Source of the DNA: Ruminococcaceae bacterium UBA4871
GTDB taxonomy: Bacteria > Bacillota > Clostridia > Oscillospirales > Acutalibacteraceae
Length of the DNA stretch: 64,000 nucleotides
Reading direction: 5' to 3'
Assembly (NCBI GenBank): GCA_002399445.1
Contig: DHDR01000034.1
Span: forward strand, 5,563-69,562
Within the stretch, counting starts at the first letter, position 1. Each line of letters starts with the position of its first letter. Below, piece by piece: positions 8,843 through 17,660 of the stretch. The notes under the pieces were generated by a model. It had not been told where the DNA came from, did no database searches, and worked only from the letters and a program-made list of their open reading frames with translations. A program made the translations under genes and the position numbers.

Positions 8843-9777
8843 TGGGGTGCCTCCTTCAGCAAATCTTCCGCCTGCGAACAAACTTCACGGATAATTTCTG
8901 CAGCAGTCTGTTCTTTTTTCACCAAACCGGCAATCTGGCCTGCAAGGAAACAGCCGTTCAGTTCATCCCCGTCAATCGCTGCACGGCGCAGTGCGCCGGT
9001 TCCCCGCTTTTCCAGTTCTTCGACCGTCACATCCATTGACATTTCTGCTTTTGCAAAATCGCGGCTGAAACGGTTTTTTAGGCTGCGGGTTGCGTCACCC
9101 TGTCTGCGGCCCGTCACAATTGTGTCGATGTCTTTTGCTTTCAAAATGCGCTTTTTGTAATTCTCGTGTACATTACATTCTTTAGCAACCAGAAAACGGG
9201 TTCCCATCTGAATTCCGCCCGCTCCGAGCATAAAGGCTGCCGCCATGCCGCGGCCATCTGCAATACCGCCAGCAGCAATGACCGGAATGGACACCGCATC
9301 ACACACTTGCGGGATTAACGCCATCGTTGTGGACTCACCTATGTGTCCGCCGCTTTCACTTCCCTCTGCCACAACAGCGGCAGCACCGCTGCGTTCCATC
9401 ATTCGTGCAAGACCAACACTGGCCACTACCGGAATCACTTGAATCCCGGCCTCTTTCCATGCAGCCATATACTTTCCGGGATTTCCGGCGCCGGTTGTCA
9501 GGACTTTGACGCCTTCTTCTACGACCACTTTCGCCACTTCATCTGCGAAGGGGCTCATCAGCATGATATTGACACCAAACGGTTTGTCTGTCAGCGCTTT
9601 TGCTTTACGGATCTGCTCCCGCAGCCATTCCCCATTCGCATTCATGGCAGAGATAATACCCAGTCCACCGCCATTACTGACTGCCGCAGCCAAGTCGGCA
9701 TCAGCAATCCAAGCCATACCACCCTGAAAGACAGGGTATTGGATTCCAAGAATATCACAGATTGGTGTATGCAGCAT
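8830..9777 (-). CDS. fabK: Enoyl-ACP reductase FabK (FMN type)
   Basis: FabK reduces trans-2-enoyl-ACP with NAD(P)H and FMN, replacing the FabI type and making the cell insensitive to triclosan. The 315-residue TIM-barrel protein of the nitronate monooxygenase superfamily starts MLHTPICDILGIQYPVFQGG. It carries SNGGGLGIISA, FGVNIMLMSP, EGSESGGHIGE and GAGGIQMGTRFLVAKEC, which bind FMN and place the catalytic His. Position directly after acpP in a fab operon separates FabK from nitronate monooxygenases. Confidence 0.94.
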   Translation of the reverse strand: MLHTPICDILGIQYPVFQGGMAWIADADLAAAVSNGGGLGIISAMNANGEWLREQIRKAKALTDKPFGVNIMLMSPFADEVAKVVVEEGVKVLTTGAGNPGKYMAAWKEAGIQVIPVVASVGLARMMERSGAAAVVAEGSESGGHIGESTTMALIPQVCDAVSIPVIAAGGIADGRGMAAAFMLGAGGIQMGTRFLVAKECNVHENYKKRILKAKDIDTIVTGRRQGDATRSLKNRFSRDFAKAEMSMDVTVEELEKRGTGALRRAAIDGDELNGCFLAGQIAGLVKKEQTAAEIIREVCSQAEDLLKEAPQWVK

Positions 9778-10016
9778 TACTTTCCCTCAGCTTTCTCGAT
9801 CAAATCCAGCAAATCCTGAACACTTTTGAGATTGGCATCATCGGGGATTTCAATGCCGAACTCATCTTCACATGCCATGACCATATCCACAACATCGAGA
9901 GAGTCAAAATCTAAGTCAGCAAATGTTGTTTCTGGTTTTAATTCCCCGGGCTTCAAATCATCTTTGTATTCACTGATAATTTTCTCAATCTTTTTCATGG
10001 TTTCCTGCTTGTTCAT
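9777..10016 (-). CDS. acpP: Acyl carrier protein
   Basis: ACP carries growing acyl chains on a phosphopantetheine arm. The small acidic protein has 79 residues, with the attachment Ser39 in DLDFDSLDVVDM. ATG at 10016 follows AAAGGAG at 9-nt spacing; an internal Met at residue 7 is a possible alternative. Its last base overlaps the fabK start. It lies 54 nt downstream of fabH. Confidence 0.96.
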   Translation of the reverse strand: MNKQETMKKIEKIISEYKDDLKPGELKPETTFADLDFDSLDVVDMVMACEDEFGIEIPDDANLKSVQDLLDLIEKAEGK

Positions 10017-10070
10017 CGTATTCTTCTCCTTTAATTTTAAATAAAGATATGGAATTTTATAAGGACCTCT

Positions 10071-11030
10071 TCAATCCAAGTCCCAGCGCAGCACAGCCGT
10101 TCCGCTGGTAAGTCCGGAACCAAATGCGCACAGCATCACTGTTTCGCCCCGATGCAGGTGTCCGGCACGCACTTCACGATCCATAAGGATTGGGACACTG
10201 GCTCCTGATGTATTGGCAGTCTCTGCAATAGTCGTCGGGATTTTTTCCGGCGGTATGCCGAGCTTTTTGGCGGCAGAATTCAAAATCCGCTGATTCGCCT
10301 GATGCAGTAAAAAATGGTCCACTTTCTGCAGTGGAATATGGGTCGCTTCGCTGGCTTTCTGCAAGCCGTTGCAGATAGAGCGAACCGCAAACCTGTAAAC
10401 TTCTTTTCCATCCATCCAAAGCCCCGGGGACTGGTACGGGTACTTGTCATAGGGGGATACGCCAGCCCGTGCAGGAATCTGAATTGCCAAGGAACCTTCC
10501 GCAGTAAGATCGATGTATTTCAGCGCATCTCCTTCCCCCAAAACAGCAGCGCCGGAGCCATCTCCAAACAAAACACAAGTGGAACGGTCCTGCCAGTTCA
10601 TCAGCCGGCTCATGCCTGTAACTGCGACAATCAAGATATGTTTGGCTTTTTTACGCACAAAAAAGCCGTCTGCAACGTCCAGTGCATATAAAAAACCGCT
10701 GCAGGCCGCATTGAGGTCAAAAGCAGGACAAGAAGCACCTAGCTTTTTCTGCAGCACACATGCCGTACTGGGGGTATACCAATCTCCGGCGCCAGTTGGG
10801 CAAATAATGCAGTCCAGCTCTTCCGGACGGGTATGTGCCATTTCCAATGCTGCCTGTGCTGCAGAAAAAGCCAACTGTGTAAGTGATTCGTCCGTCAGTA
10901 CATGGCGCGTCCGGATACCTGTACGTGAGCTGATCCATTCATCACTTGTATCCAAAAATTCTGATAAATCATCATTTGAAACCGTGCGGGCTGGCAAGGC
11001 ACTGCCTGTACCCAAAATAGAAAAACTCAT
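10071..11030 (-). CDS. fabH: 3-oxoacyl-ACP synthase III (FabH)
   Basis: FabH starts fatty-acid synthesis by condensing an acyl-CoA primer with malonyl-ACP. The protein has 319 residues. The triad is visible: Cys110 in LNAACSGFLYAL, His in LLHQANQRI and Asn in TANTSGASVP. The start overlaps the end of the MarR-type regulator gene by 4 bp. Because the same window makes butyryl-CoA and possibly longer acyl-CoAs, these could serve as FabH primers; that is inference. Confidence 0.95.
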   Translation of the reverse strand: MSFSILGTGSALPARTVSNDDLSEFLDTSDEWISSRTGIRTRHVLTDESLTQLAFSAAQAALEMAHTRPEELDCIICPTGAGDWYTPSTACVLQKKLGASCPAFDLNAACSGFLYALDVADGFFVRKKAKHILIVAVTGMSRLMNWQDRSTCVLFGDGSGAAVLGEGDALKYIDLTAEGSLAIQIPARAGVSPYDKYPYQSPGLWMDGKEVYRFAVRSICNGLQKASEATHIPLQKVDHFLLHQANQRILNSAAKKLGIPPEKIPTTIAETANTSGASVPILMDREVRAGHLHRGETVMLCAFGSGLTSGTAVLRWDLD

Positions 11031-11482
11031 ATTTTTTTCTCCTCATGGTGCAGTTTGTCTGCAAAAAATTGATTCAGTCTCTGCACTCCTTTCAACATAG
11101 CCTCCTGCTCATCGGTATTCAGAGCTTGAGAAACAGCACGCACCATTCGTGTGTGAAAATACCGATGAGCCATCACCGCCTTGCGGCCTGTTCTTGTCAA
11201 CGTAACCAGTACAACACGGCCATCGGCCGGACTCTTCTGTTTTTCCACATACCCTTTATGTGCCAGTTTATTAACAGCCGCAGTCACACTTGGCAAACTG
11301 ATACGCTGACTGGCTGACAGCATACTGATGGTGCAGCCCTGCCCGGTATCATAAACTGTCTGCAGCAAATGCATTTCGCTGATTGACAAATTCAGCCCTT
11401 TACTGTTCTTCAGCATATCCTCTTCAATTTCCCGAACAGAACGGAAAGCCAATGTCAGCAGATCGTTTAGTTCTGTTTCCAA
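11027..11482 (-). CDS. fabT: MarR-family regulator FabT (start uncertain)
   Basis: FabT represses fab genes, in streptococci with acyl-ACP as corepressor. The winged-helix MarR fold is seen (LSISEMHLLQTV, ISLPSVTAAVNKLAHKGYVEK, DGRVVLVTLTRTGRKA). The gene order that follows matches the streptococcal fabT operon. The frame is open from GTG at 11509, but that GTG is part of the ribosome binding site GAGGAGGGG. The next in-frame candidates are ATT at 11491 (7 nt after the site) and TTG at 11482, where homology to relatives (ETELNDLL) begins. I chose TTG; none is ideal. Confidence 0.8.
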   Translation of the reverse strand: METELNDLLTLAFRSVREIEEDMLKNSKGLNLSISEMHLLQTVYDTGQGCTISMLSASQRISLPSVTAAVNKLAHKGYVEKQKSPADGRVVLVTLTRTGRKAVMAHRYFHTRMVRAVSQALNTDEQEAMLKGVQRLNQFFADKLHHEEKKI

Positions 11483-11514
11483 CGGTGTAATGCCATTTCC
11501 CCTCCTCACGAAAA

Positions 11515-11533
11515 TAATTAGTTTGTCTAATTA
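11515..11533. promoter_or_regulatory. Palindromic operator of the fab operon (FabT-type site)
   Basis: TAATTAG-tttgt-CTAATTA is a perfect 7-bp inverted repeat lying directly downstream of the -10 box, over the expected transcription start. It is the size and position of a MarR-dimer operator, so the first gene of the operon probably autoregulates it. Assignment to FabT is inference. Confidence 0.65.
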
Positions 11534-11536
11534 ATT

Positions 11537-11565
11537 ATTATATACATTTCCATTTTTTCTGTCAA
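11537..11565 (-). promoter_or_regulatory. Fab operon promoter, full consensus
   Basis: Minus-strand -35 TTGACA (11560-11565) and -10 TATAAT (11537-11542), both perfect, with 17-nt spacing. Transcription should start near 11530, giving a leader of only about 20-40 nt before the regulator gene. Confidence 0.85.
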
Positions 11566-11570
11566 GCAGG

Positions 11571-11604
11571 AAGCCCACAGCCATTCAAATCAGGCTGCGG
11601 GCTT
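11571..11604 (-). terminator. Hairpin downstream of the VanZ fusion gene
   Basis: Arms AAGCCCACAGCC (11571-11582) and GGCTGCGGGCTT (11593-11604) pair with one wobble. The T-rich tract follows on the plus strand (11603-11612), while the minus-strand side is T-poor, so termination of the minus-strand gene may be weak. Confidence 0.5.
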
Positions 11605-11609
11605 TTCTT

Positions 11610-13103
11610 TTAATCATCCTGTGAAGAAACTGCTTCGCTGGAAGTGAGTGTTCCATCCGGAACCGATTCAGTGGGCAGGGCCGAACTGGAACTGTCAGAA
11701 GAGGGTCCCGACGCGGAAGAAGTCTTTGGCAGATTAGCAACGGCAGTGGACAACATTACAAACTGCTGTGTCTGTGATTTGTCCCCGTCCATCGTCACAG
11801 TCAGTAAACCTGTCCCATTGGGAGAAAACTGTCCGCTGATCTGTATTTTGCTGCTTACGAGAGAAATATATCCGGTTTCTGAAATGGAGCCGGATATCAT
11901 CCGGCTGTCCGTCGTTCCGGCAGGTATATAATAAGCTGACAGGCTGCCGCCTGAACAAGTTTCAATCAAAAGCGTATTTCCGGCAGTATCATTCCATGTT
12001 CCCGTCAGTTTCCATGGATCCACGCTCCATGCGGTGACAGCCGGCTTGTCCAATGTTGCAGCAGAGGAAACTGCTGTTTCTGCAGCTGACGAAGCAGAAA
12101 GTGTAGGAATGCGCACTTGCATGTGGATAACAGCCATAGCCTTTGTGACAGTAAACTGTACCAAAGCCGCATTCGGCAGAGTTTGAACATCGGTCTTAAT
12201 TCCGCTGATTTCGGCTTCGGACACCTCAAAAGCTTCAAAACCACTGTCATGCACCACTGCAGCCAAATCTGCTGCTGTATAGCTCTTGGGTGAACTCTGC
12301 TGTGCCGCTGAAACCTGCGAAGCTCCTTTTCCTGCAAGGAGCTGCTCCCACGGCCAGACACCGCACTCCTGATGCCATGCAAAAGAAAGGCCGACGGCAC
12401 CCGCAACCAAACAAAGCAAGATTGTCAAGACGACCGCCGGAGCGTGGGACTTGTGCGGTGCTTCCTTTTCTTCTTCATAGGGTTCATAAACATCCGGTTC
12501 GCTCATATCAATTTCTTTTCCATCCGGTGAAAAGAGAGTGGAGCTGTCAACAAGCGATTCTCCGCATTTTACACAGCAAAGAACATCATCCGGATTGTCA
12601 TACCCACAGTTTGGGCATATCATAGAGGACCCTCCTTCTGCAGAATGAAAACGGCGGCAGATATAATAAAGCAGCAGCACCATCATAGAACCGACAAGCG
12701 CTCCCGCCGTATCCAGCAAAACATCCAAGCCCGACGGGCAGCGCATAGAGACAAACGACTGGTGGAATTCATCACTTGCAGCATAAAGCGCACAAAGTGC
12801 TGTGCTTACAGGCACCCATACCGATGCTTTCCAGTGAAATCCGGAACTCCAGCCGGAAACAAACACACCAAGTAAAAAATAGATCGAAAAATGTGCCGTT
12901 TTCCGGACGATATGGTTTGCTGCAGCCTGCGTAAGATTTAGGCGAAATGTTTTTTGCAGCCACTGTGCAATGGGAACACTCATCCCATCACTTTGCGCCC
13001 CATTCTGCGCGGAACAATAATAAATAACCGCCATACAGCATAGGGCCATGAAGAAACAAATCCAATGGTACACATGTTGTCCTGTTGGTTTCTTCATATG
13101 CAA
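11610..13103 (-). CDS. VanZ-domain protein fused in frame to zinc-ribbon membrane protein
   Basis: Function unknown. In the 497-residue frame, residues about 1-150 form a VanZ-like domain with several membrane segments (WICFFMALCCMAVIYYCSAQ, YFLLGVFVSG, the DEFHQSFV motif, VLLLYYI). A Cys4 zinc ribbon follows (CPNCGYD ... CVKCGE, about 163-184). Then come an acidic linker, one membrane segment (about 230-250), an extracellular region with a beta-rich part (LTGTWNDTAGNTLLIE) and a Ser-rich tail. An ATG at 12623 (the ribbon's first Met) is preceded by GAAGGAGGG at ideal spacing inside the frame. The ribbon protein may therefore also be made alone, or two genes fused when a stop was lost. The promoter is at 13174-13201. 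Confidence 0.75.
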   Translation of the reverse strand: MHMKKPTGQHVYHWICFFMALCCMAVIYYCSAQNGAQSDGMSVPIAQWLQKTFRLNLTQAAANHIVRKTAHFSIYFLLGVFVSGWSSGFHWKASVWVPVSTALCALYAASDEFHQSFVSMRCPSGLDVLLDTAGALVGSMMVLLLYYICRRFHSAEGGSSMICPNCGYDNPDDVLCCVKCGESLVDSSTLFSPDGKEIDMSEPDVYEPYEEEKEAPHKSHAPAVVLTILLCLVAGAVGLSFAWHQECGVWPWEQLLAGKGASQVSAAQQSSPKSYTAADLAAVVHDSGFEAFEVSEAEISGIKTDVQTLPNAALVQFTVTKAMAVIHMQVRIPTLSASSAAETAVSSAATLDKPAVTAWSVDPWKLTGTWNDTAGNTLLIETCSGGSLSAYYIPAGTTDSRMISGSISETGYISLVSSKIQISGQFSPNGTGLLTVTMDGDKSQTQQFVMLSTAVANLPKTSSASGPSSDSSSSALPTESVPDGTLTSSEAVSSQDD

Positions 13104-13355
13104 AACCCGTTTTTCAATTTCTTAAATTTAACCACCAAGGACACTTCCACTCCATTATCACGGGAATGAAAATAGTATAGCACATTTTTTATGCTCTGCA
13201 AAGCACATGATCAAGTGCAGCCTCAGCAAAAAGTTCTGCCGTTAAAAGTATCATAGCATATTTAAAAAGACAAATTTGTAAAAAAAGAGATTTTAATAAG
13301 TTTATGCAAATGATGACTTTGGATAAACTGAGCTGCTAATTTATCATTTAAACTA
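13104..13355. other. Intergenic region, upp to VanZ fusion
   Basis: AT-rich. On the minus strand it holds a promoter for the VanZ fusion: -35 TTGCAG (13196-13201) and -10 TATACT (13174-13179) with 16-nt spacing. I see no gene or recognisable RNA in the rest. Confidence 0.5.
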
Positions 13356-13393
13356 CAAAAATGTCCGTCTCTGCTCCCAGAATACGGACATTT
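13356..13393 (-). terminator. Intrinsic terminator after upp
   Basis: Perfect arms AAATGTCCGT (13359-13368) and ACGGACATTT (13384-13393) form a hairpin, followed on the minus strand by TTTTTG. It ends the fhs-tsaE-tsaB-rpiB-upp unit. Confidence 0.85.
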
Positions 13394-13410
13394 CCTGTAT
13401 ATCCTCTTTC

Positions 13411-14046
13411 TTAAAGTGTTCCAAAAATGCGGTCTCCTGCATCACCGAGACCCGGCACAATATAGCCATGCTCATTCAAATGATCATCCACTGCTGCACA
13501 ATAGAGTTTAACATCTGGGTGAGCCTTGGTAAAAGCTCTAATTCCTTCTGGTGCTGCAATAATACACATAAACTTGATGCATTTCGGGTGACTGCGTTTA
13601 ATAATACTGACCGCATCAATTCCGGAACCACCAGTGGCCAGCATTGGATCCAGCACAATGACCTCACGCTTTTCAATATCACTGGGCAGTTTACTGTAAT
13701 ACTCAACCGGTTCCAGTGTTTCCGGATTCCTATACAGGCCAATATGCCCGACTTTCGCTGCAGGTACCATGGACAGCACACCGTCTACCATACCGAGTCC
13801 TGCACGCAGAATTGGAATAAAAGCCAATTTGCGGCCGGCGAGGACTTTTGTCGTTGCTGTGGAGACCGGAGTTTCAATCTGCACTTCCTCCAGCGGCAAA
13901 TCCCGCGTTGCTTCGTAGCACTCCAACATAGCAATTTCACTGACCAACTGACGAAAATCCCGGCTTCCGGTATTTTTATCACGCAAATAAGTCAGTTTGT
14001 GCTGGATCAGCGGATGATCCATAATCAATACATTTTGATTCTCCAT
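13411..14046 (-). CDS. upp: Uracil phosphoribosyltransferase
   Basis: Upp salvages uracil by converting it with PRPP to UMP in the cytosol. The 211-residue protein has the PRPP loop DPMLATGGSGIDAV, the family segment LRAGLGMVDGVLSMVPAAKVG, and the uracil-binding C-terminus LNEHGYIVPGLGDAGDR. It follows rpiB by 29 nt and is the last gene before the terminator. Coupling with rpiB fits supply of ribose phosphate for nucleotides. Confidence 0.97.
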   Translation of the reverse strand: MENQNVLIMDHPLIQHKLTYLRDKNTGSRDFRQLVSEIAMLECYEATRDLPLEEVQIETPVSTATTKVLAGRKLAFIPILRAGLGMVDGVLSMVPAAKVGHIGLYRNPETLEPVEYYSKLPSDIEKREVIVLDPMLATGGSGIDAVSIIKRSHPKCIKFMCIIAAPEGIRAFTKAHPDVKLYCAAVDDHLNEHGYIVPGLGDAGDRIFGTL

Positions 14047-14075
14047 TTGTGCTTTTGATTCTCCTCAAGGAAATC

Positions 14076-14519
14076 TTACAATTCTCCATTTTCAATTGCT
14101 GTAATCTCATCCAGACGGCGCTGATGACGGCCGCCTTCATACGGCGTATCCAGATAAATCTTCACGAGTTCAAGCGCTTCTTTTGCATTCAAAACGCGTC
14201 CGCCAAGGCACAGGCAGTTGCTGTTATTGTGGCGGCGTGCCATTTCTGCGCCGTAAGGTTCCGTGACAACCGTTGCACGGATACCTTTCACTTTGTTTGC
14301 CGAAATCGACATACCGATTCCAGTTCCACAGCACAGAATTCCGCGGTCGCACTTACCCTCTGCAATACTGTGGGCAACTTTTGCCGCAATCGGCGGGTAA
14401 TCTACACTTTCTTCGTTGTCCGTACCGAAATCCTGATAATCAATCCCACGATCTGCCAAATAACTCTCAATCACTTTTTTGAGCTGAAATCCACCATGAT
14501 CACAGCCAATTGCTAACAT
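14076..14519 (-). CDS. rpiB: Ribose-5-phosphate isomerase B
   Basis: RpiB interconverts ribulose 5-phosphate and ribose 5-phosphate (the LacA/RpiB family also contains galactose- and allose-6-phosphate isomerases). The 147 residues show CDHGGFQLK at the N-terminus and CCGTGIGMSISANKVKGIRA, whose Cys is the catalytic base. The ATG follows CGGAGGA. Placement next to upp and away from sugar-uptake genes favours the pentose-phosphate role. Confidence 0.95.
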   Translation of the reverse strand: MLAIGCDHGGFQLKKVIESYLADRGIDYQDFGTDNEESVDYPPIAAKVAHSIAEGKCDRGILCCGTGIGMSISANKVKGIRATVVTEPYGAEMARRHNNSNCLCLGGRVLNAKEALELVKIYLDTPYEGGRHQRRLDEITAIENGEL

Positions 14520-14602
14520 ATTGGTATCCTCCGTTTAATCCAATGGTATTCTCAAATAAGGCTTTAAACTACAGCCAAAATAACATACGAATATTTTTCT
14601 TA

Positions 14603-15301
14603 CTATGCGTGCCTGCGCTTCAGGGAACGCTGCGCCTGCGGCGGACGCAGATAAACTGGCATTAATTCCTCGGCAGATACCAAAGTACCCGCTTCTGCCG
14701 CACGAGCTGCACAGGACGCTGTACCGCAGGCACGCTGAAAGCGAATCGGCTCCGGCGCAAGACGCGCATGGACCGGCGAAAAATCAGGGGAATTTGCGCA
14801 AAGTTCCGCACCATCCCCGACCAAAACCACTGGTGCTGCAGTTTGCGCACATTCTTTCGCAAGTTCTGTAATGGAAAGTGCCCGATCCGGTGTTAAACGG
14901 CAAATCCGACCGTCTTTGATTTCAAACATCGCATTGTAAACCTGCCCACAACGAGCATCCATCACACAACAGGCAGTACAGTCGAGCACACGCAGATTTT
15001 CTGCCATTGCCTCCAAAGTAGAGACACCCGCACAAGGTTTATCCTGTGCAAAAGCCATTCCCTTAATGCTGGCAACCCCGATGCGTACACCTGTAAAGGA
15101 GCCCGGCCCCGCTGTGACCGCAAACAAATCAATTTGCTGCAAATCAACTTTCGAATACTCCAGCACACCGCAAACCATCGGCATCAATGTTTGACTGTGT
15201 GTCAGCTTAACATTGGTATAACATTCGCCCAGCACCTTGCCATCCTGCCAGACACAGGCAGATGCTGCGCCGGCCGAACAGTCAATCGCTAATATCTTCA
15301 T
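14603..15301 (-). CDS. tsaB: tRNA t6A threonylcarbamoyladenosine synthesis protein TsaB
   Basis: TsaB is the scaffold partner of TsaD in the complex that puts threonylcarbamoyl on A37 of ANN-decoding tRNAs. The 232-residue protein has the ASKHA fold marks LAIDCSAGAASACVW, LTHSQTLMPMV and GPGSFTGVRIG. It follows tsaE by 12 nt, the usual pairing. The tsaD and rimI genes that often follow are absent here; rpiB comes next after an 83-nt gap. Confidence 0.94.
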   Translation of the reverse strand: MKILAIDCSAGAASACVWQDGKVLGECYTNVKLTHSQTLMPMVCGVLEYSKVDLQQIDLFAVTAGPGSFTGVRIGVASIKGMAFAQDKPCAGVSTLEAMAENLRVLDCTACCVMDARCGQVYNAMFEIKDGRICRLTPDRALSITELAKECAQTAAPVVLVGDGAELCANSPDFSPVHARLAPEPIRFQRACGTASCAARAAEAGTLVSAEELMPVYLRPPQAQRSLKRRHA

Positions 15302-15313
15302 AGTACCTTCCTT

Positions 15314-15766
15314 TTACAGAATATCAGAGCCAGAACTCTCGATGGTAATCAGACGGTCATCATCCTCTTTACCTCGCGCAAAGGTAATATGCACTGCTTC
15401 CGGCGGCAGCGCTTCTTCGATATTCTCGCTCCACTCAACGATCATAACACCGCCGTCCTCCAGATAATCAAAATATCCGGTAGAGGAAAGGTCATCCCAG
15501 CCTTCCACACGGTACATGTCAAAATGGTAAAGCGGAAGACGCCCCCCGTCATAAACATGTACCAACGCAAAAGTCGGACTGGAAACACCGCCTGTGCCAA
15601 GTCCGGCGGCCACTCCACGGGTAAAGGCGGTCTTGCCCATTCCCATCGGGCCAAAAAGTGCAAGCACTTCTCCGCCCTGAAGTTTTTGTGCAATCCGTTT
15701 CCCAAGCGCTTCTGTCTCTGCGGCAGAATGCGTTTGCACATTCTGCACTTTTTTCTGCGTATTCAT
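15314..15766 (-). CDS. tsaE: t6A synthesis ATPase TsaE
   Basis: TsaE is the small ATPase that drives turnover of the TsaB-TsaD complex. The 150 residues contain a Walker A loop GPMGMGKTAFTRG (about 38-50), SPTFALVHVY, and a Walker B-like VMIVEWSE. Its ATG directly abuts the fhs stop (TGAATG), suggesting translational coupling with fhs. Confidence 0.94.
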   Translation of the reverse strand: MNTQKKVQNVQTHSAAETEALGKRIAQKLQGGEVLALFGPMGMGKTAFTRGVAAGLGTGGVSSPTFALVHVYDGGRLPLYHFDMYRVEGWDDLSSTGYFDYLEDGGVMIVEWSENIEEALPPEAVHITFARGKEDDDRLITIESSGSDIL

Positions 15767-17431
15767 TCAGAACAGCCCCGTAATCCGTCCATCATCCGTC
15801 ACATCAATCTTCTCTGCAGACGGCACTTTCGGCAGTCCCGGCATCACCATGACATTCCCGGCATAAGCAACCACAAATCCGGCACCGTTTGAGAGCTTCA
15901 GATTCCGAATATGCAGCGTGAAATCACGCGGACGTCCCAACAAAGACGCATCGTCAGATAAACTGTACTGCGTCTTGGCGATACAAACCGGCAGTTTGTC
16001 TCCACCCAGCGCTTTGATTTCTTTCAGCGCCTTTTTCGCTTTCTTCGTGTAAGCGACCTCTTTTGCACCGTAAATTTCAGTTGCAATCCGGTTGATTTTT
16101 TCCTCTACCGTGCAGCTGTCCTCATACAGATAATGGAAGCTATTGGATTTTTCACACGCTTCCACAACTTTCTGAGCCAATGCTGTTCCGCCCTCTCCGC
16201 CTTTTGCAAAAACTTCGGACAGAGCAAAATCGGCGCCAAGATCTTTGCAGTAGCTCTCGATATACTCCAACTCCTCAGCAGGGTCGGTTCCAAATCGGTT
16301 GATTGCCACAACGACCGGCACACCGTATTTTCTCATATTCTCTATGTGTGCACCCAGATTAACAATTCCTTTTTTAAGTGCATCCATATTGGGCTTTGCC
16401 GTTTCTGTTTTGGGAACACCACCGTTGTATTTCAGTGCGCGGTCCGTGGCGACTAAAACAATCGCGGCCGGCTGCAGCCCTGCCAGACGGCATTTGATGT
16501 CCATAAACTTTTCTGCACCGAGGTCACTGCCGAAACCTGCCTCTGTAATACAGTAATCCGCCAACTTCAGCGCAATGCGGGTGGCACGCACACTGTTGCA
16601 GCCGTGCGCAATGTTGGCAAACGGACCGCCGTGCATAATTGCCGGTGTGTTTTCTAGTGTCTGCACCAAATTTGGATTAATGGCATCCTTGAGCAGAGCT
16701 GCCATAGCACCCTGTGCATGCAGATCTTTTGCATAGACCGGATTTCCCTCTGTAGAGTAGGCAACCAGAATCCGCCCCAGACGTTCTTTGAGATCATGCA
16801 TATCTTTTGCAAGACAGAAAATTGCCATGACCTCGCTGGCAACGGTAATGCAGAATCCATCCTCACGCACAAAGCCATTCGTTTTTCCGCCCAGACCTAC
16901 GACCACGCTGCGCAGAGCACGGTCATTCATATCCATGCAGCGGGAAATCAGGATACGGCGGGTGTCAATATGCAGGGCATTTCCCTGATGAATATGGTTG
17001 TCCAGCATCGCACAAAGCAGGTTGTTTGCCGCTGTGATCGCGTGCATATCTCCTGTGAAATGCAGGTTAATATCCTCCATAGGGACGACCTGCGCCCATC
17101 CGCCTCCGGCTGCACCGCCTTTAATGCCAAAAACCGGCCCAAGGCTTGGCTCACGCAGTGTAACCACCGCTTTCTTTCCAATCTTGGCCATTGCTTCGCC
17201 GAGACCGACACTGGTTGTTGTCTTTCCTTCGCCCGCAGGGGTTGGGTTAATCGCTGTCACAAGCACCAGTTTCCCGTTTGGTGCATCTGACAAACGGTCA
17301 AATAAGGACTGATTCAGTTTTGCCTTGTAGCGTCCATAAGGTTCCAATTCCTCATCGTGGATGCCAAGCTTCCCTGCAATCGTCGTGATAGGTTCCATCT
17401 TCGCCTGCTGCGCAATTTCAATATCTGTCAC
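15767..17431 (-). CDS. fhs: Formate-tetrahydrofolate ligase
   Basis: Fhs makes 10-formyl-THF from formate, THF and ATP, feeding purine synthesis and, in acetogens, the methyl branch of the Wood-Ljungdahl pathway. The protein has 554 residues from GTG at 17431, chosen because AAGGAGG lies 9 nt before it; the open frame extends 15 codons upstream through that site. The P-loop TPAGEGKTTTSVGLGEAM and MHGGPFANIAHGCNS are family marks. A -10 TATACT at 17465-17470 with a weak -35 gives a probable promoter. It heads the fhs-tsaE-tsaB-rpiB-upp unit. Confidence 0.97.
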   Translation of the reverse strand: MTDIEIAQQAKMEPITTIAGKLGIHDEELEPYGRYKAKLNQSLFDRLSDAPNGKLVLVTAINPTPAGEGKTTTSVGLGEAMAKIGKKAVVTLREPSLGPVFGIKGGAAGGGWAQVVPMEDINLHFTGDMHAITAANNLLCAMLDNHIHQGNALHIDTRRILISRCMDMNDRALRSVVVGLGGKTNGFVREDGFCITVASEVMAIFCLAKDMHDLKERLGRILVAYSTEGNPVYAKDLHAQGAMAALLKDAINPNLVQTLENTPAIMHGGPFANIAHGCNSVRATRIALKLADYCITEAGFGSDLGAEKFMDIKCRLAGLQPAAIVLVATDRALKYNGGVPKTETAKPNMDALKKGIVNLGAHIENMRKYGVPVVVAINRFGTDPAEELEYIESYCKDLGADFALSEVFAKGGEGGTALAQKVVEACEKSNSFHYLYEDSCTVEEKINRIATEIYGAKEVAYTKKAKKALKEIKALGGDKLPVCIAKTQYSLSDDASLLGRPRDFTLHIRNLKLSNGAGFVVAYAGNVMVMPGLPKVPSAEKIDVTDDGRITGLF

Positions 17432-17582
17432 GATACGGTTCCTCCTTACACATTCTTGGCTATTAGTATAGCACAACCGGTGCTGTTTCGGAAGTACGGA
17501 TTCTGCAGATTTATGTTTTTGTCACACGTCAAGTATTTCTGTCTTTGTTTTTATCATTTATAATAAAATAATAACCAGATTG

Positions 17583-17627
17583 ATTTGTAAGAAATTTGTA
17601 AGAAATCTGCTAGTTTCTTCGTAAGAT
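17583..17627 (+). promoter_or_regulatory. Direct repeats upstream of the response regulator gene
   Basis: ATTTGTAAGAA occurs at 17583-17593 and again at 17594-17604, exactly 11 bp apart, and TTCGTAAGAT follows at 17618-17627. Tandem repeats in 11-bp phase are the usual DNA target of OmpR/PhoB-family regulators such as the one encoded immediately downstream, so autoregulation is likely. This is inference from pattern and position. Confidence 0.6.
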
Positions 17628-17660
17628 TTTTGCGATATGCTTTTAACAGGAGGAGAAAAA

